A stretch of 64,000 bases of DNA, taken from the NCBI RefSeq assembly GCF_008000995.1, contig NZ_CP042828.1, positions 496,001 through 560,000 of the forward strand. Direction: 5' to 3'. The stretch is from Ruania zhangjianzhongii. Lineage in GTDB: Bacteria > Actinomycetota > Actinomycetes > Actinomycetales > Beutenbergiaceae. Numbering within the stretch: the stretch's first letter is position 1; every line of letters starts with the position of its first letter. Of this stretch, positions 62,732 through 64,000 are shown piece after piece. The notes below the pieces were generated by a model. It saw only the letters and a list, made by a program, of their open reading frames with translations, searched no databases and was not told the origin of the DNA. The position numbers were made by a program, and so were the translations under genes.

Positions 62732-63268
62732 GTGCCCTGGTTGGAGCCGCTGGCCGAGGACGAGCTCACCGAGCGGCACTACGACGGGCTGGTGGAGCGC
62801 GCCCGCGGGAAAAACCCGTACTTCGCCCTGCTCGCCCGCGACCCGGAGGTGCTCGGCGCACGCACCCGCGCCGACCTGGACATCTTCACCAACGCCGACG
62901 GCGGACTCGGCCGGGCCGAGCGCGAACTGGCTGCCGCCGCCACCTCCCGGGTGAACGGCTGTGTCTTCTGCGCGCACGTGCATGCGCGCGTGGCCGCTCG
63001 GGAGTCGGGCCGGGTCGAGGACGTGCAGCGGCTGCTGGATGAGGGCGCGGAGGCGCGCGTCGATGCCACCTGGGATGCGGTGATCGACGCTTCCGCCGCG
63101 CTCGCAGCCACCCCGCCGTCGTTGGGTCCAGCCCAGGTGGACCAGCTCCGGGCGGTGGGCCTGGACGATCAGGCCGTGGCCGATGCGCTCAGCAGCGCGG
63201 CGTTCTTCAACTGGGCGAACCGGTTGATGCTCTCCCTCGGCGAACCGCGCGTCCCGCGCCGCCGCTGA
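62732..63268 (+). CDS. AhpD-like peroxidase-domain protein (Avi_7169-like)
   Basis: The 178 residues contain the AhpD-type redox motif NGCVFCAHVHAR (CxxC followed by His, about 71-82) and FFNWANRLMLSLGEP near the C-terminus, typical of the partner of the CMD protein. It may act with the preceding CMD protein and LLM. GTG 62732 is immediately after the CMD stop. Confidence 0.82.
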   Translation: MPWLEPLAEDELTERHYDGLVERARGKNPYFALLARDPEVLGARTRADLDIFTNADGGLGRAERELAAAATSRVNGCVFCAHVHARVAARESGRVEDVQRLLDEGAEARVDATWDAVIDASAALAATPPSLGPAQVDQLRAVGLDDQAVADALSSAAFFNWANRLMLSLGEPRVPRRR

Positions 63269-63642
63269 GTGACCGGTACGTAGCCGGCCTCGCCGCCTAT
63301 TGCGAGCCCGGACGTCCGCCAGTTCACCGCGGGGGCGCTGCGAGTGGTCAAAATTTGTTGCTGAGATCGCGCCCAGGCAACGGATTCCGTCCAGTCGGTA
63401 CCGTCTGGCCAGGGACTCGGTAGGTCTGGCCACCGTGACTCGGCGACCGGACCGGACGGAGCGTAATCGCCGCCACAAATGCGCGCAACCCATGCAGTTC
63501 AGCCATTTCGACCGTATCCTGAACCGTCGGCTGAGTCGCGTTTGTCCCGAGCGGTAGCTGGCGCGGGCCCGGAACCGTCCCTTGGGTCGCGCCTGTTGTG
63601 CAGCCGACCTGCCCCCACCGTCCATTGCGAACCAGGAGCCTG
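63269..63642. other. Intergenic region before the second ECF sigma gene
   Basis: A 374-bp stretch without a convincing gene. AGGAG lies 5 nt before the ATG at 63643. I found no clear -35/-10 pair, repeat or RNA. Confidence 0.5.
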
Positions 63643-64000
63643 ATGTCGGTCGCGCAGCAGCAGCCTGCTCCGACCTCGGAACCCGGAAGTGACCGGGCCG
63701 TGGTCGAGGCCGTGCGTGCCGGCGAGATCAGCCAGTTCGCGCTGCTCTACGAACGCTACAGCCGTGAGGCGATGGGCATCGCCCGCCGGCAGGTCGGCGC
63801 CGATGAAGCGCAGGACCTGGTGCAGGAGACGTTTGCGAAGGTGCTGCGCGCGATCCAGAACGGTGGCGGGCCCACGGAGGACGTTGCCGGATACATCTTC
63901 CGGACGCTGCGCAACCTGAGGATCGACCGCGGCGGGCAGCGCGAGTTCGCCACCGACGATGTGGAGAGCGCGGGCCCCGCCGGACTCTGGGTGGTGCCGG
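63643..64000 (+). CDS. ECF sigma factor, N-terminal part (runs off window end)
   Basis: The first 119 codons. Region 2 of a sigma-70/ECF factor is clear: EISQFALLYERYSREAMGIARRQ and DEAQDLVQETFAKVLRAI (about 27-75), then VAGYIFRTLRNLRIDR (the region 2.4-like helix). The N-terminus MSVAQQQPAPTSEPG is short and disordered. ATG 63643 has AGGAG at proper distance. The DNA-binding region 4, any anti-sigma partner and the group lie outside the window. Confidence 0.85.
   Translation, partial: MSVAQQQPAPTSEPGSDRAVVEAVRAGEISQFALLYERYSREAMGIARRQVGADEAQDLVQETFAKVLRAIQNGGGPTEDVAGYIFRTLRNLRIDRGGQREFATDDVESAGPAGLWVVP

Noticed and set aside
62597-63625. 342-codon minus-strand frame over the CMD/AhpD-like genes and the following spacer
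   Set aside because: No domain, poor composition, and it opposes two well supported genes.

Overview
The window is a GC-rich chromosomal segment with many GTG starts, 4-bp ATGA/GTGA gene overlaps and Tat-type signal peptides. This fits a high-GC Gram-positive (Actinomycetota, probably a Micrococcales relative). I cannot name a species. No rRNA, tRNA or CRISPR array was seen.

About 1-44,140 is a large plant-polysaccharide (pectin) utilisation region. From left to right it holds: a truncated GH95 fucosidase gene (-); an LplB/LplC/LplA-type sugar ABC transporter; a 17-codon remnant of another permease; an aldo/keto reductase, a GH2 beta-galactosidase and a GH78 rhamnosidase (+). A minus-strand operon follows: RuBisCO-like protein, DUF1537 sugar-acid kinase, GH127 arabinofuranosidase, Asp/Glu-racemase-like protein. 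GH127 and the racemase are joined into one frame by a 1-nt indel. Next come a CE8 pectinesterase (-) and a GH28 polygalacturonase (+). An eight-gene minus operon encodes OppB-OppC-OppD-OppF, a BNR/sialidase-like protein, two DUF5060/DUF4038 apiosidase-like proteins (one without its catalytic residues) and an unrecognised large probable alpha/alpha-barrel protein. A Tat-exported PL1 pectate lyase, an esterase, a GntR regulator, a DapA-family aldolase and an Opp-type solute-binding lipoprotein follow. The region ends with PdxA2-like dehydrogenase, a second DUF1537 kinase, a DeoR regulator, an aldo/keto reductase and an MGH1/GH63-like glycosidase.

My reading is that a few enzymes (PL1, the second GH95) are exported while most glycosidases lack signal peptides. 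Oligosaccharides would then be imported by the ABC systems and dismantled in the cytoplasm. GH95, GH2, GH78, GH127, CE8, GH28 and apiosidase-like proteins together with an RLP/DUF1537 pair resemble a rhamnogalacturonan-II or other branched-pectin programme with an apiose/sugar-acid branch. That is inference.

44,140-48,391 holds a PemK/MazF-type toxin-antitoxin pair, a small P-loop ATPase and a second, complete GH95. From 48,392 a peptide-type ABC cassette (SBP, permease) starts. Its likely partners (second permease, fused ATPase, luciferase-like monooxygenase, CMD protein, AhpD-like protein) lie 7 kb away at 58,223-63,268. Between the two halves are an LLM/FMN-reductase pair, a MarR/azoreductase pair, an IS110-family element with a structured RNA upstream of its transposase, a small membrane protein and an ECF42-type sigma factor with its DGPF/YCII partner. 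A second ECF sigma gene runs off the right edge.

Candidate regulatory DNA includes a LacI-type operator on a good promoter (4469-4515), GntR-like TGGYATRCCA sites at three places in the pectate lyase/aldolase cluster, TGCGCA paired sites 32 bp apart at two loci, a perfect MarR-type palindrome, and strong hairpins between convergent genes.
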